A stretch of DNA of 64,000 bases. It comes from Desmodesmus armatus (taxonomy: Eukaryota > Chlorophyta > Chlorophyceae > Sphaeropleales > Scenedesmaceae). Below, in pieces: positions 24,231 to 35,149 of the stretch. The notes under the pieces were generated by a model. That model saw nothing but the letters and a program-made list of their open reading frames with translations. It did not search any database and was not told the DNA's origin. A program made the position numbers and the translations under genes. Position 1 is the stretch's first letter; every line of letters begins with the position of its first letter. The stretch is from NCBI GenBank assembly GCA_007449985.2, contig VIIQ02000826.1, positions 108,451 through 172,450 on the forward strand, in the 5' to 3' direction.

Positions 24231-27200
24231 TCAGCGGCTGCGGCCACTGTCAGACACCCGGCTTCCTGCGCTGTCAGATGTCCTGCGCTCGCGCTCGCTG
24301 TCGCTGACCACGCGCAGCTTGCCGCTCTGCCTGCTGGCCTTCAAGAGGCTGCGCCGCACCCCATGGCACCCAGTCACCAAGACGGCTTTCACCTGCAGGG
24401 AAGCCACATGAGTGCAAGCCACATGAGCCATCTTCAAGTTGCGTAACGTATGGTGCATGCGTTTGGGGCCCCTTGTGGTATTTTGTGGTGGTGGTGTGCG
24501 AGCCCAGCCCCTATGCCCCTGCGCGGCCTCAGCAACGGTGGCCGCTCTGACATGCGCTGCTGGGAAGAAAATGCCGAAGTGCTGTTAGTGTACATTTCGT
24601 GTTTTGGTCAGCTTGTTGCTTCCATGCAAGCCAACGCCCTGGTGTACACAACCATCTTGAGTGCAGCCACCAGTGCTGCTTGTTCTGTTATGCAAGCTGT
24701 TGATGAAGCTCCCATACAAGCTGTAGATACAGGTTTCCATACAAGGTAGACGAGAGAAACCAACATGGCACCCACCTGTGGTGCAGCCACCAGTGCTGCC
24801 ACACCCTCAGTGGTGATTGCCCCACAGCCCTTGAGAGTGACGCTGGCCAGGTGGTCACAGCGTGCCAGGCGCTTCAGGGTTTTGTCACTGAGCTGGGGGC
24901 AGCTACTGAGTGTGATGGTGGCCAGGCGCCTGCATGAGGCCGTCAGCAGCTGCAGGGCTGTGTCTGTGATGCGACTGCAGCCGGAGAGGTGGACGTGGTG
25001 CAGGGCCGGCATGGTGCTGCTGAACATGGCAACAAAGGAAAGGTCCGACAGCTGCACACACAAACAACAGCAGGAGGGAGACAATGGGTTGCCAGTCAGT
25101 TTGAAGCTGGCGCGAACACACACAAATCACCAACATGACAGGCTGCGTACGGGGTTGTGCTAGTGAAAGGAGCCTGAAGTGAACACGTCCCCTACCTTAC
25201 ATGCAATGATGAGTTTGAGACCTCGCCACCAGCGGCCAGCTGAATTGGTCCGGCTGCAGCAACTGCTACTACTTCTTGATTCTAAAATGAAAAAGGCCCA
25301 TCTAGGTGCATATCACCCTCGCACCTGATGAGCGTTGTCCATCTGCAGCCGTGTCAGTCCCCGCAGCGCCCTAAGCCCCGCAAAGCCCTCATCCGTCAAG
25401 CTGCTGCAGTCCCCTGCGACCAGCACCCCCAGCCCCGCCGCGCTGCTCTTCAGCGCCAGAGCCTCCATGTCCCCACAGCTGCGCAAGTACACAGACTGCA
25501 GGGCAGGAAACAGCGCTGACAGCGGCTTGCCGTGGCTGTCAATGCTGCTGGCGACCAGCTTTGTGAGGTGTGTCAGGGGGTCGTGTGCTGGACCCAGCAC
25601 ATCCAACTGCAGCTGGTTGAAGGACAGCAGCTCAGACAGGCGGGGTAGCTTGCAGAGGCTGCGCAGGTGGCTGGCGGTGATGGGGAAGGGCAGTGAGAGC
25701 TTGTGCAGGTGCTGCAGGTCACACACCTGGGGTGGAGGCAGGGACGAGCAGGGACAGGCAGGGCGGCAGAGACGCGGTGCTTGGTGATGCTAGCTGCAGG
25801 ACACAGCTGACGGCTGAGCATGGGTGCTGGGTGAGTGTGGCCAATCTGATACATGCACTGTGTCGTCGTGTTGAGGTGCAGCCTTGCCGAACTATATGGC
25901 GCCCCTTTATAACGCAACAACAGAACGATTCTTCACCTCCAGGGGCATCTGCTGCACATTGCATGTCACAGCACACACAAGCAGGCACAAAGCAAGCCGC
26001 TAGTCAGCACACGCGACGACAGCAGCAGCCAGGCCTCACCTCCTGCACGATCCTGTCGCTGAGCTGTGGGCACAGGCCGAGTGTGAGCACCTGCAGGCCG
26101 GTCATGCCTGCCAGGCAGCCCAGCAGCTCAGGCCCCAGTGTGGCATGCTGCAGCTCCAAGCTGGTCAGCTTGGGGGACCTACAATCAAGCAGTTCATCAC
26201 CAATCCTCGGTTACCTAACACAGTAGTGTTTTGCTCAATTCTGTGACTAGCAGCTGCAAGCTGGATTGTCTTGCATGCAGTATGACATGCAGTATGAGAG
26301 GTTGCTGCATGAAACGATGAGTTGCGCTGCCAAACAGCCCCATCCAGCAGCACTGACCTGCGCAACGCGGCAGCGAGGCAGCGGCCGCTGCCAGCCGCAC
26401 TGATGCTGAGGCTCTGCAGCTGCTGCAGTTGGGCCAGCGCTGCCAGCTGCTCGTCCGGCACTGCTGCTGCGTTACAGGCCAGGTGCTGCAGGCAGGGTAG
26501 CAGCTTGGTGATCCTGCGCAACAAGCTGGGGCTGATCGCATTGCTGCCGCTGCGGCTGCTGCCAGCACCACCCAAGTCGAGGTGGGTGAGGTTGGGCAGA
26601 GCCTCGACGACAGCACACAGCACACGGTGGTCTGCTGGGCTGACACCTCGCTGGTTGGGCAGGCGCAGGACCCTCAGGGAGGGGGTGTGCACCAGGAAGC
26701 GAGCGACGGCAAGCAGCATGTCACCCTTGAGCTTGACGTCACACACGAATGTGTGCAGGTGCGGCAGGCGCACGCGCTTCAGCTCCTGCAGGAGTGCGGC
26801 TGTGCTGCTGCTGCTGCTGGCGTCTGCGCCCAGCTGGAGCTCGAGCTTGTTCAGGTCTGGGAAGGTGCTGCCCAGCTTTTGCATGTCCTGAGGACCAAAG
26901 CCGTCCCGGCCAGTGACCTGCGGTGTAAGCAAACCATGCAACAGCAAAGGGACGGTTGATCATCAAGCTTGCAGGAGGCCCCAGCCGTGCAGGACGACAC
27001 ATAAGTGGTGGAGACCATCAGGTAACATCTCTCTCGTCCATGACTTGCGGGCATAGCGTGCTTTCCTGCTGCCCAACAGCCTGCTGTTACAGCTGATCAC
27101 TGTGTACCCACCTGCAGGCCGCTGACAGCCCGGCTGAACGCTGAGCAGACGGACCGCTGGACACAGCGGACGTTGCGCTTGTCTGCATCCAGAAGCTGCT

Positions 27201-27483
27201 CCCAAATGCTGGATATCGCCAGTGGTGGCAGCACGTGCAGAACATCCAATATCCTTTCGGGCGCACTGCTGCTGCTCAGCCCAGACAGCTTGAAGGGCTT
27301 GAAGCTGAAAGCTGCGGAACCTGTCAACACTGCACTGGCCTTGCCTGCACCGCCACCCTTCTGCTGGTCTTCAGCTGGCTGATGTGGCGGTTTCCGAGGG
27401 ACCACTGCCACAGAACAGACGGCATCCCCCAACGGTTGATCTGGCGAGAGCCGTAGATTGACCAAGGCCTGAAGCAGATGCAT
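24231..27483 (-). CDS. Leucine-rich-repeat protein with N-terminal F-box-like segment
   Basis: Six exons close in phase: 27112-27483, 26358-26917, 26040-26178, 25325-25726, 24776-25051 and 24231-24392, for about 636 aa. After a low-complexity N-terminus the first exon has ILDVLHVLPPLAISSIWEQL and then DADKRNVRCVQRSVCSAFSR, which resembles an F-box helix set (weak call). Exons 2-5 carry leucine-rich repeats, some of the Cys-containing/AMN1 type: LPNLTHLDLGGAG, MTGLQVLTLGLCPQLSD, LHHVHLSGCSRITDTALQLL, LATITLSSCPQLSDKTLKRL and LASVTLKGCGAITTEGV. The C-terminus is basic and Ser-rich. By analogy it would be a substrate receptor of an SCF ubiquitin ligase, but without a clear F-box it could simply be an LRR scaffold. 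It is divergent from NSE4 with a 416-bp gap. Confidence 0.85.
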
Positions 27484-27899
27484 CGGAGCAGATGCCAGAG
27501 CGCGATCAACGTGAAAGGTTGTCGATTTTGGCTTGTGATGTACTCAACTAGGCACGTAGGAGTGTTTAAGAAACAATTTGCTTGGTCTAGTGCCCTCCAA
27601 GGACCGGAAGGCCCACGCTCATTTGGACATTGGGGTTGTGTGGCAGAACCCCCCCCCCCCCCGGGCAAAAATGCATGCTTTGGAGGACTGTCGCTGCCAT
27701 GTGCACTGATTTGACTCTGAGTCACTCTCCAAATACGCATTTCCACGGCATTTCACACATCACCAAACCTCAACAACCGAGAACAGTCTGACTGCACGAC
27801 TGCTTTGACGAAAGCCGCTGCAACGGACTGCAAATATTCAACAATGTTCAAGGGACGCTCTCCGCTGGGCCAAGTGCAGCAAACAGTGAGTCCAGGGTG
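27484..27899. promoter_or_regulatory. Divergent promoter region of LRR gene and NSE4
   Basis: The 416 bp between two divergent start codons must hold both promoters. A run of about 14 C lies at 27649-27662. No TATA-like box could be assigned. Confidence 0.5.
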
Positions 27900-30800
27900 A
27901 TGACACACACATCCGAATTCAAATACTTTACTCGTAGAAGAGCTCATCATTCACGGTGTCACTGTGCACAGGCTGCTGAGAGAAGACAACTAAGAGGCTC
28001 GTATCGCCAGCTCCACGCCCAGGCCGTTGGTGAGCTCCCCTGGCCCCCAGCTCAACAACGCGCTGCTACTGCCTGATGCTGTACCCTCACACTGTCCAGC
28101 CTGAGCCTGCCAAAGCCCTGACCGCAGCTTGATTTGCTGTCTGACTGCAGCTGGAAAGGAAAATATTGTCAATGGAGGCTCGGACCTACAGGACCTGCTG
28201 GCAAAGGCTGACCAGCTCCACTCCAAAGGTGCGGAGACAGAAAGCAGCAGCGGATGGCATGCTGTGCTGTGGCCGGCCGACAAGCCAGCCAGCTCCTCCT
28301 GCCCAACCAACCAGTTGATGACACGATGCTACTCAGCTAGCTAGCTGCTAGCTTCCTTGATGCACAACCCGACCTTGCTTGTTCCTGTGGTGTGGTGATG
28401 ACACCCGCAGCTGAGAAGCCCAGGGAGCATGCAGTGGATGCCGAGGTGTTTGCCCAGCTTGCCCAGTGTGGCCTGGCCATGATCAAGCAGGGCCAGGCAA
28501 TCAACCAGGTGGGCAGGCAGAGTGGTGTGGCAGCCTGGAAACCGCAACCCTGCTGGCAGGAGGCTGCTAGTCCATACTTATGTTGCCACTTTGGAACCAA
28601 CCTTCTCTTGCCTGTTGCACCCAGCTGCAAGCCCAGCGAGGGGGGCGGGAATATTTGCAAGCCCTGCATAGCTGTAACTTACTTTTGCGCAGAGCTTGCA
28701 CAGCAGTATGCAAGCTGTGGAAACCGGCAGCGCTTCGCTGGAGACATGAAGCTCTTGCCACCCCTACCAGCACCGCCAACTTGCCCCTGTGTGTAAGATC
28801 CACTGAGCTTGATCTACAACCGTGCTTTTGCTACTCTTTGTGCAGGGGCGCATGCCTGCTGACCTCATCCGTGCGCTGAGGAGCACCTTCCTAATTGACC
28901 CCAGTGCAGCTCACAACGGCCTCCTGGGCCCAACGGACTTTGACTGGTCGGGGCTGGGGTCTGCGGTCAACGGGCTGCACCGCAATGTCCCGGGTGTCAG
29001 CTGCCTGTATGGGCCCCTGGAGTCAGAGGTGAGGGTGAGGGGGGGGGTGCAGTGTGGGGAAGGGGGGTATGTATAGTGGACATAATGAGCAGCAAGTGGT
29101 GGGTGTGCAGAATGTAAAGCAGCAATAGTGAGGATTTTGAAGCTCCCTGCGGGTGTGGGCATGCAGAGATGAGGGTGCGGGATGGGGCTTGCATGGGTGC
29201 GCAGGATGGGAGCAGGGGTTGTGACGGTCAAGGGGGTGGGGACTTGCATGTGCGCACGGGTGGGTGCAGGAAGTGCTGATAACTCCGTGAATCTCCTGCA
29301 TGTCTGCTGCTAGCCTCAGCACACACCCCACATGCAGGGTGGCTTCCAGTAAAGGTGCTGCTGGCAGGCCGTCCGGGGCCCAGGGCGAAGTGATCCTGCA
29401 CACTATGCATGCACCATAGGAAGCCTCTTTGGGGCAAAAGCACCTGTCATAACCAGTTGTCCAGCTGGCAGATTGCCATAGCCGCTGAGCCCCCCAGTGC
29501 CCTGCAAGCTTGACTCTGACAGTCACACGTGCGTGTCTCCATGTGTTGCTGGATGGCTGCAGGCCAAGGCGCGCAAGGTGGTGGTGTGCAAGGCGCGGCA
29601 GGCTGTGGAGGCGATGACACGCCCACAGGAGCTGGAGACCCTGCAGGTAAGGAGGGCGTAAAGTGACAAAACATGACATTAGTCATCTTGTTGTCATCTT
29701 TGACAACAACAGCAACAACAACTGATACAACTGGTGACGGTGCCAGCGACTGCCTGTGCCGGCGCTGCTGTCAACAGAGGTCCTGAGCGGGACAGGCTAT
29801 GGGGCGCTGAGGAGTGTTGGTAGCAGCGTGAATGCACAGCTACTGCAACAACCCATCAGAACACACTATGGCAGTCACTACGTGAAGTGAATAGGACAGT
29901 ACAAGGCCGAACACGTCATCCACTGCAGCAATGAAGCATGGGTGCATTGAAGCATGAGTGATGCTGCATGAGCAACGATCCTTGCAGAAGCTGTGTAGTT
30001 GGCAGTCCCATTCTGTTATCTGATGGTGCCTGGCTGCTGCTGCTGCTGCTGCTGCAGGAGGGTGACAAGCAGGAGACAGACCGCAACTACGAGAACATGT
30101 GGCGTGCGCTACGCGATGTGGTGGGCATCGGGCAGTCAGTGCCGCTCATCAAGCTGGTGTGCAACCACACATCCTTCGCGCAGACAGTGGAGAACATCTT
30201 CACACTCTCCTTTCTGGTGAGCGGGAGACTGCTGGATGTAGCAGCCATATTTTCCGCAGCAGCACATGCAGTGTGTGATTGCCTGTGTGACAGGGACACA
30301 GGGGCACTGCTTTCGTCTCACACAGGGGCACATGCAGTAGTCCCCAGCTAGCCAACTGGGCCAGCCTGTGCAGAGCATTTCTGCAGTCGCTGTGCCTGGC
30401 TTTCAACACCGGCACATGACAGCCAGGAAGCTACTGTTCTGCCAAGGTGCTACTGGCGGCTGACTGCCAGTCATCGCGACGTTCCGCCCAGCTGACAGAC
30501 CGAATGTGCGCTGGCCCTCTATCAACATTCTCCCTGCTGTACTGTGCTGTGCTGTGCTGCTATCGTGCTTTGTAACACTACTAGTAGGTTTATCAGTATC
30601 AGGAGACTCGCCACCTCTCCGGTTGTGACAATGATATGCTTGCTTTCATTGCCTGCTGTGCTGCAGGTCCGCGACCAGCGAGTGCGGCTGCTGTCTGACA
30701 CAGAGGCTGGGCTGCTGGTTGTGCCTGTATCTGACGAGCAGAAGGCTGCAGCGGTGCAGCAGGGTGAGAGCCGGGCGCTGCAGTTCATGATGAGCTTCAG

Positions 30801-30972
30801 CATGCAGGACTGGGCCGCCATGAAGCTGCTGGTGGGGGCAGACAGCTGCATCATGCCGGACAGGAGGGCTGCTGCTCATGCCGCCACGGGTGCTGCAGGC
30901 GCGCGCAGCAGAGACGCAGGGGATGAGTCGCAGCAGGAGCAGCGGCAGGGCAAGCGGGCGCGCAGAGGCTGA
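27900..30972 (+). CDS. NSE4: NSE4, kleisin subunit of the SMC5/6 complex
   Basis: Seven exons close in phase: 27900-28029, 28151-28228, 28411-28508, 28846-29028, 29563-29646, 30058-30216 and 30667-30972, giving about 345 aa, a usual size for the family. Nse4 bridges the Smc5 and Smc6 heads and binds Nse1-Nse3, acting in DNA repair and replication-fork stability in the nucleus. Landmarks are RRQLRGSYRQLHAQAV and LAKADQLHSK (N-terminal Smc6-neck region), KPREHAVDAEVF (conserved), FDWSGLG, then the C-terminal winged-helix part with NHTSFAQTVENIFTLSFL and the strand VRDQRVRLL. FMMSFSMQDWAAMKLLV and IMPDRR follow. The tail is basic (QGKRARRG). The ATG at 27900 opens the first exon without an upstream in-frame candidate, but an additional 5' exon is possible because a splice acceptor lies at 27971. 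Confidence 0.93.
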
Positions 30973-32419
30973 GTGAAGTCTTCATCTTGCTGTGGGTGTG
31001 GATGTGCGGCAGGGGTTTGCTGTGCAGGGGCATGGGGGGCGCACCTGCACGCTTGGTGGGTGTGAAGATCTTTAAGTGGCATGGGGGGCAGTCGGTGCAG
31101 CTGCTGTGGGGTCAGCAGCTGCGGGGGTGGTGGCAGTTGCGGCAACTGGTGCTGCATCTGCATGTGAGCTAGGCCTGATGGCAGCAATCATGTGCATCTG
31201 TGGGCTTTTGAAGTGTTGGTGCTAGGTGCTTGGTGGTGTGCAGCAGCGTGGCATGCTGGCCACCTGATCTGGCCATGCCGGCCTGCATCTTCTGCACAGT
31301 CTTGTCTGGTATTGTTTGGACTAGGGCAGGCCTTGGGCCTGTGGGCCAAAAGGCTGCAGGCGGTCTGGTGTCGTTGGGCTGGGGAGGCTTTTGATGCTTG
31401 CAGCCCTGTGGAATAGACGCCACTTGACAGGTTGCCTACTAGCTGGCTGCATGCATGTTTTTGGGAGCATGTGATCAGTGTGGCTGGATCCGGCAGGCGT
31501 GCTGGTATGTACATCGTCTGCTGTTTTCTCGTCGGGACTTGAAAAATCACCATGCCGCACCATCGGCGCGATGTCTTACTGCTGCGATGATCTGTCTTGT
31601 GTGGTGGTGCTTGTGTTTGTTTTGGTTGCTCTGACCCTACCCTGGTCCGTTGGTCTGCATGCGAGACTTGACCTGTATATGTACTCTGACTACAGCACCC
31701 CTCTGCTTGCTGCGCCGGCTGCTGTTGGTACTTAGTACAACCGCAGCCGCTGCAGAGGCAAGGGTGCTCCGTTGACAGCGCGTCAGCTGACCTGTGTATT
31801 GCTAGTTGACGCCGTTGTTGACAAACCTGACTTGTCCCTCGCCTAGCACCCCTGTCAGGGTCCTGTTTGTAAGTGGACCCGTGGCAGGGTGTGAGGCAGG
31901 GGCTGCCAACTGCATTGCTACACGACCAGGGTTGCGGCTGGGCACCGCAGTGTGCAGATATACTGTGTGCTGATATACTGGAGTGCTGATGGGGGGGGGG
32001 GCTGCTTGTGGATATATTGTTCTGGGTGTGCCGAAAGGCATCTCGTCGCCCACAGAAAATGGGTCCTGAGAGTGGCTCAGTACCCAGCACCATGTTGGTG
32101 TGTGGGTGGGCGGCCTCAGCAACGTGATGACTGCCGCATCAGGTGCTGGGAAGCAGGGAGGGGCAGTTGGCTTGACGCCGTGTCCCGCAGTGTGGCTTGA
32201 GTTCACAGGTGCTTCCTGTGAAGCTGGAGCTCGGGCAGGTGCAAAGACCAGGCTGCCTGTTCTCAGCAACGACTGGAGCTAGAAACATGTGTAACATACT
32301 GGGTTCGCTGTTGGCACATAAAGGGCGGGGGCTCCACCTTGGGACGGGCGGTCGTGTGACATGTATGGCTGCTTTTGACACACCCTGGTGCAGGGAGGGA
32401 CACGATGAAGCCAAAAGGC
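30973..32419. other. NSE4 3' region and intergenic DNA
   Basis: No convincing exon was found. A 301-codon opening on the minus strand (31188-32093) is rich in Cys, His, Thr and Gln, has no recognisable domain and lies in biased TG/CA-rich DNA, so it is not called. TGTAA at 32290-32294 is a possible polyadenylation signal for NSE4, but it is 1.3 kb from the stop. A poly-G run sits at about 31993-32003. Confidence 0.35.
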
Positions 32420-32630
32420 ACGAGAGCAGCAGGCGGAACTCATAGCCCAGCTGGAAAGCACTGTGCTGGACTCAGACGAGCCTGACACGCCTCCTGGGGA
32501 ATATGAGGATTTTGTTGGGGGTGTGGGGAAGTATGTGCAGGCGGCAGCCTATGTAGAGGAAGAGGGCGTGTTCGACAGCTCAGCGGATGTTTCTGGCGTC
32601 AGTGACAGCGACAGTGAATGGGAATACTAG
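32420..32630 (+). CDS. Orphan acidic C-terminal exon, unknown gene
   Basis: An open stretch reads AREQQAELIAQLES, then SDEPDTPPGEYEDFVGG, KYVQAAAYVEEEGVFD and ends SDSDSEWEY followed by TAG at 32628-32630. The composition is clearly protein-like and acidic. There is an in-frame stop just upstream, so it must be a spliced 3' exon; AG sites are available near 32408-32418. No upstream exon in a matching phase was identified. It may be the end of a gene interrupted by the repeats around it, or part of a transposon ORF. No family is recognised. Confidence 0.35.
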
Positions 32631-33786
32631 GGTGGTGGCAGTTGGCACTTGCTTGTGTGAATGGGCTTTGAGATGGGAGTTACTGCATGTGCTGTTGGGC
32701 ACACAACTTGCAGCGGGTACTAGTGCGCATGACTGGGGGTGCAGTGAGGAAGGATTGGTGGCGCTGTTAGGAGTGCATCTGTATAGTATTGTTTGGCCGT
32801 TGTGGCCTGCATGGCACAGTGCAGTGAGCTCAATCCGCAGACTCGTACAGCAGTTGCAGCTTGCAAGGTGGGATGCTGGTCCGTTCATGACACTTCAATC
32901 TGCCGATGTATGTCGGTGTTTAGACTCCTTTATTGGGGCGGCCAGTGAACACTGGTCGGGTGTGCATGGTTGCGCTGCGCTGGCAGTCGCTGTAGCACAC
33001 CGAGGAGGTGTGTGGGTTCAACTCCCATGCTTTTTGGTCCGGGCACTGGGCACCTCCTGGTATAGGGGTGTTAGGCGATTTCATTGGTGAGGCTTTGCCT
33101 CGGGCCCCCGGCAATTGGGTTCGCCTGATTGCGCTGTGTGTGGCCAGCCAGTGGGATTACGCCCCCCTGGTAAAACCCCCAAAAAAAAAGGCACGAGATG
33201 GTCTGCGCAGTTGGTGCATAAAGCGCCAAGGTAGACTGAACTAACAGAACACACACAGCTCAGCGTCTTGCACACACACTGATCTTGCAATTGGTGGTTT
33301 CTTGTCCTATTGATGCACTGTATCTGTACTGACACCCTCGTGGTGTCAGAGTTCAGCCTGAAGTCACTTCCTACCGGATGCGATGTTGGTGACATGCACA
33401 GCGTTAGCTGTCCTTGTTCATGTTGCAGCAGAGCAGAGACTGACGGCTTGAGTCAATCAAGGATCCGACGCTTGCTCCTGCCCTTGACCTGTCTGTCGGT
33501 ACATGGCATGAGTTGCTGCAGAAAAGAAACACCAGTAGTCCTCCTTGTACGGCATTACGTCGGAGTCACAGCCATGCCACACAACCTCCAAGCCGCCTGG
33601 CAGCTTTGTTGTGCATACGCTGTTGCTGAGCAACGAGGCTACCCAGGTGCCTGAATGCAAGGGTGTGTTGACTAAGTCAGACTAACTCCCCTAGGTACAC
33701 ACATTGAGTGTTTCACAGGGCCACACCTCAGGTAATTGCTAGAAAATGGTCACCCACGTTGTGGCACGTTTGCTGTTGTTAGCAGA
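32631..33786. other. Repeat-rich stretch without a supported gene
   Basis: It holds the SINE-like element described at 32940-33200 and no supported exon. The ORF at 32587-33090 runs through the element and is not considered coding. The stretch 33300-33660 has a 114-codon opening without a recognised domain. Confidence 0.4.
32940..33200 (+). mobile_element. Candidate tRNA-derived SINE
   Basis: At about 33018-33028 there is GGTTCAACTCC, an exact match to the RNA polymerase III B-box pattern, 3' of a GC-rich tract. No complete tRNA cloverleaf folds. About 115 bases downstream lies the tail motif GTGTGTGGCCAGCC... CGCCCCCCT followed by A9 (33181-33189), which is shared with 21385-21435. A B-box head, unrelated body and A-rich tail form the usual SINE layout. 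Ends and target duplications were not resolved. Confidence 0.4.
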
Positions 33787-34240
33787 GGTGTACCCCAGCG
33801 TTTCCAAGGCACTGGCGTCATGAAAGTTTGCTTGTTTGTGTCAAGTGGCGCTCTCATGTATGGAGATGACCTCGTGCTCATGCGTTGTGACAGGGACTGA
33901 GCTAGAGCTGATGCTCAAAATGTTCGACTCTGTATGCAGCAAATGTGTGTGAATGCAGTCAAGACTGAGCTCCTGGCAGCGAGCCACATTGGTTATCCAA
34001 TAGAGAGTGTGCAGCTGTCAGCCGGCGAGGCACATTACGTATCATATTTCAAACAATTCAGCGGCACCCTCGACTCCTCTGCCAGCTTCAAGGCTGAGGC
34101 TAATGCCCGCATCTCCAAGGCTAAGGGCAGATTTGCACCAATGCAGCGCCTGTGTGAGTACACGCAAGCTGCCTGTTGCACACAAGACGCACCGCTTCCG
34201 TGCCCATGCGCTTCCTGTGCTGCTGTTTGGTAGTGATACC
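33787..34240 (+). pseudogene. Decayed non-LTR reverse transcriptase fragment
   Basis: Three frames together give the C-terminal half of a LINE-type reverse transcriptase palm and thumb. GALMYGDDLVLM contains the catalytic Y-x-D-D box. TELELMLKMFDSVCSK follows in another frame. A third frame continues with VNAVKTELLAA, the conserved VNxxKTE motif, and then VQLSAGEAHYVSYFKQFSG and ISKAKGRFAPMQRL. At least two frameshifts and a stop at 33898-33900 break it, so it is dead. No endonuclease domain or 3' tail was found nearby. Confidence 0.75.
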
Positions 34241-35110
34241 TGCACAGCACCACACCACCCACTTATAAAGCCAAACAAACAGCTCTGCACACTCCCTCTA
34301 ACACGGCCTCTTCCCACACACAAGGCACCAGGAGTACACACCACATTCTTTGCACCATCAGCCAATGCATCTACTACACAGCATCACTGAAGTGAGACCA
34401 CCAACAAACAAGCCCCAGAATGCATTGCACACCCAGGCAGCATGCATGGACCGGCCCTAGCCACATGCATGATCTTGCATGTATTTGGGCTTGCATAGCC
34501 CTGCGGCACAGCACCACCCGCCCAAACAACCCCATACAGCAGCTCTACACTCACTCCGCCCTGGCCTCTCCACACACACGAGGCACCAAGGGAGTGCACA
34601 CGCATCACTGGATACACCATGCGCACCGCACCCCATGCACCACCTGTTGCATCAAAAGCTGCACCATGCACCGTGTGTGGCACACATCCAGCAGCCAGTA
34701 GTCAGGGCTTGCAGGGCTGCACAGCACCGCCAGGGCTTGCCAAGCTGCCCAGCACAGCACCACCACTCATACTGTTTGGGCGGCTCAAAGAGCTAGCAGC
34801 TGTACACGCTCCCTCTTCTATGGCCTCCCCACACACAAGGCACCAGGGGGTTACAAGCAGTACCCGGTGCAGCACCAGCCACTGCATCAACAGCTGAACT
34901 ACACACCCTAGGCCAGCAGCCAGTAATCAGAGCTTGCAGGGCTTCACAGCACCGCACCACCCCCCCCAAACAGCCTTATACAGCAGCGCTGCACACTCCC
35001 TCTAGAGATCTGTACAGATCTCATGACAGATCTGTCATGGCCTCCTCACGCATGTGGCACCAGGGGAGTACACACTGCACTCCCTGAACTGCAAGTCGGT
35101 GGTGGTGGCT
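34228..35110. repeat. Degenerate tandem repeat, about four units of 200-250 bp
   Basis: The string CAGCTCTGCACACTCCCTCT and variants recur near 34282, 34532, 34796 and 34986. Each is followed by a CCTC..CACACACNAGGCACCA segment and preceded by CACAGCACCACC...AAACA. Units differ by substitutions and indels. The last unit contains a short palindrome-rich insert, with AGATCTGTACAGATCT at about 35007. ORFs here on both strands are not considered coding. Confidence 0.75.
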
Positions 35111-35149
35111 GACTGTAATGCTGCTGTTCAAAGTGCATACATAGCGGCA

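Noticed and set aside
31188..32093. 301-codon minus-strand ORF
   Set aside because: No domain, biased Cys/His/Thr/Gln composition from TG/CA-rich DNA, and no splice or start context; judged a chance opening.
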